NCBI GenBank assembly: GCA_963703085.1
Contig: OY969789.1
Span: 2,666,001-2,730,000 of the forward strand
Reading direction: 5' to 3'
DNA from: DATAEG01 sp963703085
GTDB taxonomy: Bacteria > Actinomycetota > Actinomycetes > Mycobacteriales > Jatrophihabitantaceae
DNA: 64,000 nt
The translations under genes were made by a program, and so were the position numbers. Below, one piece after another: positions 57,610 to 64,000 of this stretch. Under the pieces are notes generated by a model. It saw only the letters and a program-made list of their open reading frames with translations. It searched no databases and was not told the origin of the DNA. How positions within the stretch are numbered: position 1 is the first letter of the stretch; each line of letters begins with the position of its first letter.

Positions 57610-58965
57610 TCATGCTCGCGGGCACCGAAGGTCCGCACCGTGCTGCCGGAGCACGACCGCGCCGTCGGCGGCCAGCGTGAGCGTCGCATCGACATCGTCC
57701 GCCGACAGTTCGGTACTCGACTCCGGGGCAAAGACGAGGGCGGGTTGTCCGCCGAACCGGGCCAGCAGGTGATCACCGTTTCGGCGAACCACCAACCGGC
57801 CACCCGACGGCAGCAGGAACGAGCCGGTGAACGCATCGAGCGCGCTCCCGCGTGGCGGCGGCGCTGCCAACCCGGCAGTGGAGTATCCGTCCCAACCGTT
57901 GGCGCTCGCCAACGCCTCGAAGATCTCGGCGATCAGGCGGACCCCGCCGTCGCCGTTGGTCATCACCGCCGCGCCGTCGCCGGTCTCGCGGTTGACCAGC
58001 AGGTGGCATCGGTAACCCTCGTTGCCACCGGTGTGGCCGAACCAGGTCGTCCGGTCGTTCTCGACGCGCAAGAACCAGCCGAGGCCGAGGGCATTCAGCG
58101 ATCCGATCCGCTCCGCTGCCGGTGACGGAGGTACTTGCGGGGTGAGCATCTGCTCGGCTGTCGCCGGCGACAGCAGCGCACCCGGTTCACCTGCCGCAGC
58201 GCTCAGCACTCCGGTCGCGAACGCCAGGAGATCGGACGGGGTGGTCCACAGGCCCGCCGCACACTGTTCCGGGTAGACGTGCCAGCCACCGTCAACCGGT
58301 GAGCCATCGCTCAGATGTGCGGCGGCGGCCAGCTCGTGCAGGTGCGCTGGAAGTGGCTGCTGGTAGGTGCTGTGCTGCATCCCCAGCGGCGCAAGAACCA
58401 GATCGTGGAGCAGCTCGGCTATGAGCCGGTGGGTAGCTTCCTCCAGCAGCAACTGCACGATCGTGATCCCGCCGCCGGAGTAGCGGAACGTGACACCTGG
58501 CACCATCGCGACCCGAACCCCCAGCGTGTTGGCCGGAGCCACCCCGGCCAACACCTGCAGGGTCGTCGGGAGCTCGGCGCCGGAGGAGTACCCAGGAAAA
58601 CCCGAGGTGGTCAGGCCGGCGGAATGGCTGGCCAGCTGGCGAAGGCTGATGCGCGGCTGCCAAGCACCGTTCGGCGGCACCTTCCAGGCGTGCAGGGCAT
58701 CGTTCACGTCCGCGTCGAGATCGAGCACACCGTCGTCCACCAGACGCAGTGCGGCGAACACCGCGACCGGCTTGCTGATGGAACAAGCCTGGAATCGCGT
58801 CTGCGGCGTCACCGGAGCGGTATGACCCGCGACGCGAATGCCGTATGCCTGCCGACCCACGACGGTCCCGCCGGACAACACCGCGATCGAACAACCGGGA
58901 ACACCGTGCTCTCGCATCCGCGCAGTGACATCGAGATCGGCCAGGAACGTCGAACTGAAGAGCAT
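57610..58965 (-). CDS. Serine hydrolase, beta-lactamase/esterase class C fold
   Basis: The 451-residue protein has the penicillin-binding-like motifs SISK (FQACSISKPVAVFAALRL, catalytic Ser and Lys), a Tyr-containing second motif around FRYSGGG, and HTGGNEGYRC near the place of the KTG box. A C-terminal strand domain follows. No signal peptide is seen, so it is probably an intracellular esterase or peptidase rather than a beta-lactamase. I chose the ATG at 58965; the frame continues upstream but the added residues overlap the divergent gene. Confidence 0.9.
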   Translation of the reverse strand: MLFSSTFLADLDVTARMREHGVPGCSIAVLSGGTVVGRQAYGIRVAGHTAPVTPQTRFQACSISKPVAVFAALRLVDDGVLDLDADVNDALHAWKVPPNGAWQPRISLRQLASHSAGLTTSGFPGYSSGAELPTTLQVLAGVAPANTLGVRVAMVPGVTFRYSGGGITIVQLLLEEATHRLIAELLHDLVLAPLGMQHSTYQQPLPAHLHELAAAAHLSDGSPVDGGWHVYPEQCAAGLWTTPSDLLAFATGVLSAAAGEPGALLSPATAEQMLTPQVPPSPAAERIGSLNALGLGWFLRVENDRTTWFGHTGGNEGYRCHLLVNRETGDGAAVMTNGDGGVRLIAEIFEALASANGWDGYSTAGLAAPPPRGSALDAFTGSFLLPSGGRLVVRRNGDHLLARFGGQPALVFAPESSTELSADDVDATLTLAADGAVVLRQHGADLRCPRA

Positions 58966-59026
58966 CGCTACATGATGGCCCAGCCCTGTCCGCCGCCGGC
59001 GGCAGGCGTCCGCGGATAATGGAGGC

Positions 59027-59440
59027 ATGATCTCGGTGGACCTCGCCCGGCGGCTTCGCGACGGCGGAGTGAAGTGGAAGCCGGCCTCCGGCGACCGTTT
59101 CGTCATTGCCGACCGTGACATGGACGACGAGGTCTTCACCCTCAGCGAGATGACCGTGGAGGTGCACGACTTTCCGCACGGTCCGGTCATCGGCTTCAAC
59201 GGCACCACGGAATGGGCGCTGGACTCGGTGGAGGAGCAGCAGTCGGTGTGGCTCCCGAACGAGTCACAGCTGCGCGAACTGCTGGCCGGGACGTTCCAGC
59301 GGCTGCAACGCGACGGGGACCTGTGGCAGGTCGTGATCGAGGTCGCCGGCCGGACCGTGGTGACCAGCGATGCCGATGCGGCGCAAGCCTATGGGCTCGC
59401 GCTGCTGCATCTGGTCACCGGCGAGCACGTCGCCGCCTGA
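59027..59440 (+). CDS. Conserved actinobacterial protein of unknown function
   Basis: The 137-residue protein starts MISVDLARRLRDGGVKWKP and contains SGDRFVIADRDMDDEVFTLS and GFNGTTEWALDSVEEQQSVW. Relatives in actinobacteria are sometimes labelled pilus assembly CpaE without basis. No catalytic residue is evident. A -10-like GATAAT (59015-59020) ends six bases before the ATG (leaderless), though GGAGG also lies directly upstream. Confidence 0.8.
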   Translation: MISVDLARRLRDGGVKWKPASGDRFVIADRDMDDEVFTLSEMTVEVHDFPHGPVIGFNGTTEWALDSVEEQQSVWLPNESQLRELLAGTFQRLQRDGDLWQVVIEVAGRTVVTSDADAAQAYGLALLHLVTGEHVAA

Positions 59441-59452
59441 TCCCGCTGTCAA

Positions 59453-59502
59453 GATGATCAAGGCGGTTTGCGGGCTATAGCCCGCAAACCGCCTTGATCA
59501 TC
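59453..59502. terminator. 50-base perfect palindrome between convergent genes
   Basis: The arms 59453-59477 and 59478-59502 are exact reverse complements, 25 bases each with no spacer (centre GGGCTA|TAGCCC). In RNA it would form a very stable hairpin from either strand. Its position between convergent genes suits a bidirectional transcription terminator, although no U-tract follows. It could instead be a dispersed palindromic repeat. Confidence 0.75.
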
Positions 59503-59522
59503 GGGGACCAGCGCGGAGCGAT

Positions 59523-60293
59523 TCAGCCCTTGGCCAGAGCCACCAGTCGATCATGGGTGCCGTTGAAGACGTCCTGGTCGCCAGGGAACGTGCCGGAGTC
59601 GGCGAACTGCCAGAACGTGTAGTAACCCCACCCGGCCGGCAGCGCGCCCGGTGTCGAGTTGTAGGACGCGAGCCACAACGGGTTGGTCGCCGCGAAGCTG
59701 CTGTCACTGCCGGTGCACTGGTTCCACCAGTTGGCCCGGGTGTACAGCACGGGGTAGACGCCGGTGGCGCTGTGGTACGTGTCGCTGAACGAGCGGATCC
59801 AGGCCGACATGGCGCTGGTGCTCAGCCCGAAGCAGTAGTCGACACCGCTGACGTTCTCCAGGTCGAGGGCACCGGGCAACGTGATGCCGTCGCTGCTCCA
59901 TCCGCCGCCGTGGGCCAGGAAGTAGTTCGCCTGGCTGGCGCCGCTGGAGGAGTCCGGCCGGGCGAAGTGGTAACCACCGCGGATCAGCCCGGCGTTCGTG
60001 GCCCCGACGTAGTTGTCGCTGAACATCGGGTCCTGATAGGTGGTGCCCTCGGTGGCCTTGATGTAGACGAAGTTGGCGCCGTTGGCCTTCATCGCGCCGA
60101 AGTCGATGCTGCCCTGGTAGTGGCTGACATCGGCACCGGGCAGGCCGGTGGCGGCGCCTGCCGTGCCGCCGGGAATCAGGAATGCGGCGACGGCGGCGAG
60201 CGCGGTCAGCAGGACGGCGACGAGCCTCGCGATGGGCCTGCCACCGAGACGGTGCGGCTGGATGGTTTCGATCGTCGGACTGGGGGGCGTCAC
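59523..60293 (-). CDS. Secreted GH25 muramidase (lysozyme)
   Basis: The 256-residue protein has a signal peptide (about residues 20-47, ending TAGA) and a single GH25 domain: GADVSHYQGSIDFGAM with catalytic Asp, FVYIKATEGTTYQDP, GGYHFARPDSSSGASQ, and PGALDLENVSGVDY with Asp and Glu. It cuts the MurNAc-GlcNAc bond of peptidoglycan, probably outside the cell during wall remodelling or against other bacteria. There is no binding module. It has no phage neighbours. Confidence 0.93.
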   Translation of the reverse strand: MTPPSPTIETIQPHRLGGRPIARLVAVLLTALAAVAAFLIPGGTAGAATGLPGADVSHYQGSIDFGAMKANGANFVYIKATEGTTYQDPMFSDNYVGATNAGLIRGGYHFARPDSSSGASQANYFLAHGGGWSSDGITLPGALDLENVSGVDYCFGLSTSAMSAWIRSFSDTYHSATGVYPVLYTRANWWNQCTGSDSSFAATNPLWLASYNSTPGALPAGWGYYTFWQFADSGTFPGDQDVFNGTHDRLVALAKG

Positions 60294-60447
60294 GACGGAC
60301 CTCCTTCACTAGATAACGAATACATAACGAGCCTATACCCGGGTGGCCTCGCATTTCGGACGAATCACGCTTGCACGTTGCGGCAGAACGGTGCCCGGTG
60401 GAGCGAGTGCTCGGTGATTACCGCGAGCGAGTGCGGCGTTGCCGGGG

Positions 60448-60864
60448 TCAGTGGCGCGGCGAACGGCGGCAGTCCGCGCAGGTGCCGAGCAACTCGACGA
60501 CATGGTCGACGTCGCTGAATCCGTGCTCGGCGGCAACCTGCTCGGCCCAGCGTTCCACGCTGCGGCCCTCGATCTCGGCGGTGATCCCGCACTGCCGGCA
60601 GACGAGGTGGTGATGGTGGCGGGCGGTGCGACCGCACAGCCGGTACAACACCTCGCCGTCGGCGGTCTGCAGCGTGTCCGCCTCGCGGGCGTCGCTCAGT
60701 GCTTGCAGGTGCCGGTAGACCGTGGAGAGCCCGACGGCTTCGCCTCTGTTGCGCAGGTCGGAGAAGATCGCCTGGGCGCTGCGGAACCCGTCGGATTCGG
60801 CGAGCCGGTCGCGCACCAGGCCGCCTTGGCGGGTACTGCGTGATGCCCTGCGCGCTGTGGTCAT
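60448..60864 (-). CDS. zur: Zinc uptake regulator (Fur family)
   Basis: The 138-residue regulator has a winged helix with AQAIFSDLRNRGEAVGLSTV and YRHLQALSDAREAD, and the metal part RTARHHHHLVCRQCGITAEI with structural CxxC and a second CADC near the end. The start ATG overlaps the znuB stop (ATGA). It should repress the operon when zinc is sufficient, through the site at 63587. The neighbours identify zinc rather than iron as its metal. Confidence 0.92.
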   Translation of the reverse strand: MTTARRASRSTRQGGLVRDRLAESDGFRSAQAIFSDLRNRGEAVGLSTVYRHLQALSDAREADTLQTADGEVLYRLCGRTARHHHHLVCRQCGITAEIEGRSVERWAEQVAAEHGFSDVDHVVELLGTCADCRRSPRH

Positions 60865-61814
60865 TCGCCGCCTCCGGAGGTGTTGGCCTGCACCGCCAAT
60901 GGTGCGCCCGGCCGGGCGGTGCGAGCCGCGACGCGGCCCGGCCGGCCGTCCGCGCGGACCGCGCCGATCACGCGGCAGGCCAGGTAGATGACAAAGGAGA
61001 TCGTGGTGATGTACGGGCTGATCGGCAACGTGCTGCCCAGTGCCAACAGGATGCCGCCCACCGTGGACGTCGTCGCGAACACCACGCTGAGCACGGTCGT
61101 GCGCAGCGGGGAGGCGGTCACTCGCATGGCAGCGGCGGCCGGCGTGCAGATCACGCTCAGCACCAGCAGTGCCCCGACGATCTGGATCGACATGGCGACC
61201 GTCATGCCCAGCACCAGCATGAAAATCGGCGACAACAGACGAACCGGCACGCCCCGCGCAGCGGCGACATCCGCGTCCAGGCTGGCGAACGTGAGCGGTC
61301 GCCACATGATCAGCAGCGCGACCACTACGACGAGGGAGATTCCGATCAGCCAGGACAGCTGCGGGGTGTCGATCGACACGATCTGGCCGGTGAGCAGGCC
61401 GAATTTATTGGCCGATCTGCCCTTGTAGAGGGCCAGGAAGAGCACACCGAGGCCGAGCCCGAAGGGCATCAGCACGCCGATGACGGAGTTGCGGTCGCGT
61501 GCCCTGACTCCCAGCGCGCCGATCGCCACGGCGGCGAGCAAGGATCCGACCAGTGACCCGGCGACCACACTCACGCCGCCGAGCAACGCTGCGGCCGCAC
61601 CGGCAAAGGAGAGCTCGCTGATGCCGTGCACCGCGAAGGGCAGGTCGCGCATCATCACGAAAGTGCTGATCAGGCCGCAGACGATGCCCAGCACAGCCGC
61701 GGCAATCACCGAGTTGTGCACCAACGACAGCAGTTCGCCGTAGTCGTCGAAGTCGAAGATCTGCTTGAGGATGCTCGGGCCACCCTGGACGCCGGCCTGC
61801 GCCAGGGCGTTCAT
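60861..61814 (-). CDS. znuB: Zinc ABC transporter permease
   Basis: The 317-residue membrane protein has about eight hydrophobic segments with the ABC-3 family signature MRDLPFAVHGISELSFAGAA and GLLTGQIVSID. The C-terminal 35 residues are a hydrophilic Gly/Arg tail. It overlaps znuC upstream and zur downstream by four bases each. It is the membrane channel for zinc (or manganese) delivered by ZnuA. Confidence 0.92.
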   Translation of the reverse strand: MNALAQAGVQGGPSILKQIFDFDDYGELLSLVHNSVIAAAVLGIVCGLISTFVMMRDLPFAVHGISELSFAGAAAALLGGVSVVAGSLVGSLLAAVAIGALGVRARDRNSVIGVLMPFGLGLGVLFLALYKGRSANKFGLLTGQIVSIDTPQLSWLIGISLVVVVALLIMWRPLTFASLDADVAAARGVPVRLLSPIFMLVLGMTVAMSIQIVGALLVLSVICTPAAAAMRVTASPLRTTVLSVVFATTSTVGGILLALGSTLPISPYITTISFVIYLACRVIGAVRADGRPGRVAARTARPGAPLAVQANTSGGGE

Positions 61815-62626
61815 CGCGCAGCCTCCGCATCGGAGAGGTGAGTCGTCTCGTGCGTCGGCGCATCCGGCACGCCGGCGACGACGATCCGCCCGCCGGTGCG
61901 GATGACCTCGACCGGCGAGCCGTACAGCGCACTGAGGCTCGGCCCGGTCATCACCTCGTCCACCGTGCCCATCGAGAACCGCCCGTCAGCCAGATAGAGA
62001 ACCCGGTCCACGTACGGCAACACCGGGTTGATCTCATGGGTCACGAAGAGGACAGCGGTGCCGTGGGAACGCCGGCGCTCGTCGATCAACCGGACCACCG
62101 ACCGCTGATGGGCGAGGTCCAGCGACAGCAGCGGCTCGTCGCACAGCAGCAGCAATGGGTCGGTCGCGATCGCCTGCGCGATGCGCACTCGCTGCTGCTC
62201 ACCACCGGAGAGCAGGTGCACCGGCCGATCCGCCAGCGGCCCGGCGCCGACCGCATGCAGCGCGGCGGTGACGGCTGCCTGCTTGGTGCGCGACGGGCGC
62301 CCCGGCCCCCAGCGCTGGCCGTCGAGGCCGAGGCGCACCAGGTCGCGTGCCCGGATCGGCGACGGCGGCGCGAGCCTGCGCTCCTGGGGGATGTAACCGA
62401 CCAGCCCACTACCGCGCCGCGGCGGCTCGGCACCGATGTGAACGGACCCACCGGTCAGCTTCTGCAGACCGAGGATCGCTCGAAGCAGGGTGGTCTTGCC
62501 CGACCCGTTGGCCCCCAGCACGGCGACGAACTCACCGGCACCCACCGACAGGTTCAGCCCGCGCCACAGGCGCCGACCGCCGAAGGAAAGCTGCGCATCG
62601 GCCAACCGCAGTACCGGAGTCGTCAT
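61811..62626 (-). CDS. znuC: Zinc ABC transporter ATP-binding protein
   Basis: The 271-residue ATPase has Walker A GANGSGKTT, the signature LLSGGEQQRVRIAQA, Walker B LLLLCDEPL and the switch His in LFVTHEINP. The extended C terminus from about residue 225 is specific to metal importers. The ATG at 62626 overlaps the znuA stop. A longer open frame upstream lies within znuA and is not used. Confidence 0.94.
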   Translation of the reverse strand: MTTPVLRLADAQLSFGGRRLWRGLNLSVGAGEFVAVLGANGSGKTTLLRAILGLQKLTGGSVHIGAEPPRRGSGLVGYIPQERRLAPPSPIRARDLVRLGLDGQRWGPGRPSRTKQAAVTAALHAVGAGPLADRPVHLLSGGEQQRVRIAQAIATDPLLLLCDEPLLSLDLAHQRSVVRLIDERRRSHGTAVLFVTHEINPVLPYVDRVLYLADGRFSMGTVDEVMTGPSLSALYGSPVEVIRTGGRIVVAGVPDAPTHETTHLSDAEAAR

Positions 62627-63537
62627 CCCAGTGCCTTGCGCACAGCGGCGAGGTTGTCGGTCATCCACTCGACGAAGTCCTTCCCCTCGGGCAGCGTCTC
62701 GGTGACCGGCACGGCCGCGATGTGATTCCGCCGCGCCGCATCGAGAACCCGCTGGGTTTGCGGACCGGACGTCTGTGCGTTGTAGACCAACGCCTGGACC
62801 TGGCGCTGCGAGAACAGCTGCAGCGTCTGCCGAAGTACTCGCGGGGAGACGTCGGTGCCCGCTTCGACGGCAGCGCTGAAGGCAGCAGGTGTCCTGTTCA
62901 CCAGCCCGCACGCCTCGAGCAGGTACAGCGGCACCGGTTCGGTGATCGCCACCCCCACGCCGGCGTGCGCTGTCTTCAAGGCCGCCTCCTGGCGCTGCAG
63001 CGCAGCGACCTTGGTCGTCAGCGCCCGTGCATTGGCCTGGAAGGTGCGCGCATCCGCCCGGTCCGCGGCGGTCAGCGCATCGCTGATCCTGCTGACGACG
63101 GCGAGCACAGTCGGCAAGTCGTACCAGACGTGTTCGTTGAGCTCGGCGCCGGTTCGCTTCTTACCTGAAATGTCCACGGCGTTGATGACCGCAGCCTTGC
63201 TGTGCGAAGCGGCGAGCATCTTCGTGGCGAAGTCGTCGTAGCCGCCGCCGTTCTCGATGACGATCCTCGCCTTGGAGAACGAGAGCCGGTCCTTGGTGCT
63301 TGCCTCGTAGGAGTGCGGGTCTTGGGCCGGATCGCTGATGATCGACGTGATGGTGATCTTCGAGCCAGCGAGGTCGCCGGCAATCTGCTCGGCAAGGTCG
63401 CCGTATACATCGGTCGAGGTGACGATCAACACCGATCCCTTGGTGTCTGCCGCGGAGCCGGAGCCACAGGCAGCGGTGATCACCGCGACGGCGCCGACCA
63501 CTACGGCCAGTGCGCTGTGGGCGATACGGCGCGTCAT
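62623..63537 (-). CDS. znuA: Zinc ABC transporter substrate-binding lipoprotein
   Basis: The 304-residue protein has a lipoprotein signal (AVITAAC, Cys at about residue 24) and the cluster A-I binding fold with likely ligands His in DPHSYE and His in NEHVWYD. A third position reads AITEPVPLYL, with Glu where many ZnuA proteins have His. The His-rich loop of other ZnuA proteins is absent. GAGGAG lies nine bases before ATG 63537. It is the first gene of the operon. Confidence 0.92.
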   Translation of the reverse strand: MTRRIAHSALAVVVGAVAVITAACGSGSAADTKGSVLIVTSTDVYGDLAEQIAGDLAGSKITITSIISDPAQDPHSYEASTKDRLSFSKARIVIENGGGYDDFATKMLAASHSKAAVINAVDISGKKRTGAELNEHVWYDLPTVLAVVSRISDALTAADRADARTFQANARALTTKVAALQRQEAALKTAHAGVGVAITEPVPLYLLEACGLVNRTPAAFSAAVEAGTDVSPRVLRQTLQLFSQRQVQALVYNAQTSGPQTQRVLDAARRNHIAAVPVTETLPEGKDFVEWMTDNLAAVRKALG

Positions 63538-63586
63538 GGGCGGCAACTCCTCGTACCGGGCTCGGTATCGATTCTGAAAGTCGTAG

Positions 63587-63601
63587 TGGGAACCATTCCC
63601 A
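63587..63601. promoter_or_regulatory. Zur box
   Basis: TGGGAACCATTCCCA is a perfect 6-3-6 palindrome 50 bases before znuA. Its reverse TGGGAATGGTTCCCA matches the actinobacterial Zur consensus TGAAAATGATTTTCA at 10 of 15 positions. It should mediate zinc-dependent repression of the overlapping znuA-znuC-znuB-zur operon. Confidence 0.75.
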
Positions 63602-63623
63602 TTAAGACCGTAGCACGCCCCGA

Positions 63624-63649
63624 CCGGCGCCGGCCTGGCACGGCGCCGG
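63624..63649. terminator. GC-rich hairpin between the zinc operon and the right-hand gene
   Basis: CCGGCGCCG (63624-63632) and CGGCGCCGG (63641-63649) are perfect nine-base arms with an eight-base loop. It lies between two divergent promoters, so it may insulate them rather than end a gene. No U-tract follows. Confidence 0.4.
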
Positions 63650-63679
63650 CTGATCCTCCGGTACGCTGGACACCGTTAG

Positions 63680-63815
63680 GACGCCTCGTGCGTCGTCACC
63701 CCCGCGGTGACCACCTGAACGGCGCAGTTTCTCGCCGGGCTCGTTTCTCGATTGTTTGTCACGTGCTTCGGCACGCCAGACCTTCCGACAGGCGCGCCAT
63801 CTCGTTGGAAGGTCT
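63680..63815 (+). ncRNA. Candidate structured 5' leader with four perfect hairpins
   Basis: After a -10-like TACGCT (63662-63667) the leader contains, in order, GACGC-ctcgt-GCGTC (63680-63694), GTCACC-cccgc-GGTGAC (63695-63711, directly adjoining), CGTGC-TTCG-GCACG with a UUCG tetraloop (63762-63775) and AGACCTTCC...GGAAGGTCT (63778-63815, nine-base arms). The last is followed by GTGTTTC. Such density argues for a structured regulatory RNA or attenuator ahead of the gene at about 63826. Confidence 0.5.
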
Positions 63816-63825
63816 GTGTTTCACC

Positions 63826-64000
63826 TTGTCTCGTAATGCCCCGGCTCGTCATGACCAGCGCAACCACGCTGGCCGAGGTTCCCGCCCCACCGCACACTCC
63901 AGCTCACACTCGCGGCCGCGCACTCGCCGGCCTAACGCTGCCCCGGCCCGCACCCGCTCGATCTGGGACGACCTGCCCGTGCAGCCGGTCGCGACCGAGG
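63826..64000 (+). CDS. 5' part of an unidentified CDS leaving the window
   Basis: A frame opening with TTG at about 63826 stays open to the right edge and encodes a basic, Arg/Ser/His/Pro-rich N terminus ending SIWDDLPVQPVATE. An ATG at 63851 in another frame is also open. The basic low-complexity start after a long structured leader would suit an RNA-binding protein such as a DEAD-box helicase, but no domain is visible, so this is a guess. Confidence 0.35.
   Translation, partial: MSRNAPARHDQRNHAGRGSRPTAHSSSHSRPRTRRPNAAPARTRSIWDDLPVQPVATE

Noticed and set aside
57610..58965. Beta-lactamase
   Set aside because: It has the class C fold motifs, but no signal peptide and a C-terminal extra domain typical of esterase-like relatives.
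1..64000. CRISPR arrays, tRNA or rRNA genes
   Set aside because: No regularly spaced short repeats, cloverleaf with CCA end or rRNA signatures were found in the intergenic gaps by reading.

Overview
The window is high-GC DNA from an actinobacterium. The evidence is GTG starts, long overlapping frames, many start codons with a -10 hexamer only 6-7 bases upstream (leaderless pattern), a 13E12-type HNH protein, two mycothiol-dependent isomerase-like (DinB) proteins, a DasR-like GntR regulator and an OtrA-like ribosomal protection protein. The genus cannot be fixed from the sequence; a free-living soil or plant-litter lineage is a reasonable inference from the sugar-catabolic content. I see no rRNA, tRNA, CRISPR array, transposase, integrase or prophage gene.

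Layout. 1-7006: core and small genes (ispH 3' end, rmuC, ychF, a vapBC-type toxin-antitoxin pair, a CsbD-like stress protein, an SRPBCC/unknown pair, a DHFR-like protein). 7019-7280: gene debris, a decayed xylA 3' end next to a decayed ychF piece. 7291-23152: a compact locus for N-acetylglucosamine-containing glycans. It holds a secreted multimodular (alpha/alpha)6 glycosidase, a GH89 alpha-N-acetylglucosaminidase, an endonuclease/exonuclease/phosphatase-fold phosphoesterase, an ABC importer without ATPase, a HAD hydrolase, a DasR-like GntR regulator, a GH84 beta-N-acetylglucosaminidase, a BadF-type GlcNAc kinase and a ceramidase-like hydrolase. Five 17-base operator-like sequences (cores at 7291, 7402, 13171, 14085, 20711) resemble the DasR dre element and lie at the promoters of every transcription unit. 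The locus is bracketed by direct copies of the last 87 bases of xylA (86/87 identical), suggesting it entered or was rearranged at the xylA 3' end.

23208-31497: a xylan/xylooligosaccharide locus (xylA, a LacI regulator that seems to start at CTG, GH3 beta-xylosidase; divergent lipoprotein and two permeases) with paired CATTTCGAA operator candidates. 31545-32825: an NmrA-like protein and a divergent RsrR-like Rrf2 regulator sharing a perfect palindrome. 32906-46411: an AlkZ-like glycosylase, a two-component system, a VanX-like lipoprotein, several small enzymes, a Tet-type ribosomal protection GTPase with a candidate leader ORF, oxidoreductases, a CPBP protease and an APRT-like protein. 46490-50663: a same-strand DNA-repair group (5'-3' exonuclease, Nei-like glycosylase, AlkX-like protein, LigD-type phosphoesterase fused to a ligase domain that has lost its catalytic lysine). 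50866-60293: a 13E12 protein, two DinB-type proteins, a SigG-like sigma factor, a cation/proton antiporter, an epimerase, a serine hydrolase, a GH25 muramidase and a 50-base perfect palindrome. 60448-63601: a four-gene overlapping zinc operon (znuA-znuC-znuB-zur) with a Zur box. 63680-63815: a run of perfect hairpins, probably a structured leader of a gene that leaves the window.

The strongest candidate for an undescribed system is the 16-kb GlcNAc-glycan locus, because all its parts appear to be under one local DasR-like regulator and it combines alpha- and beta-GlcNAc removal, a phosphoesterase and a ceramidase-fold hydrolase.
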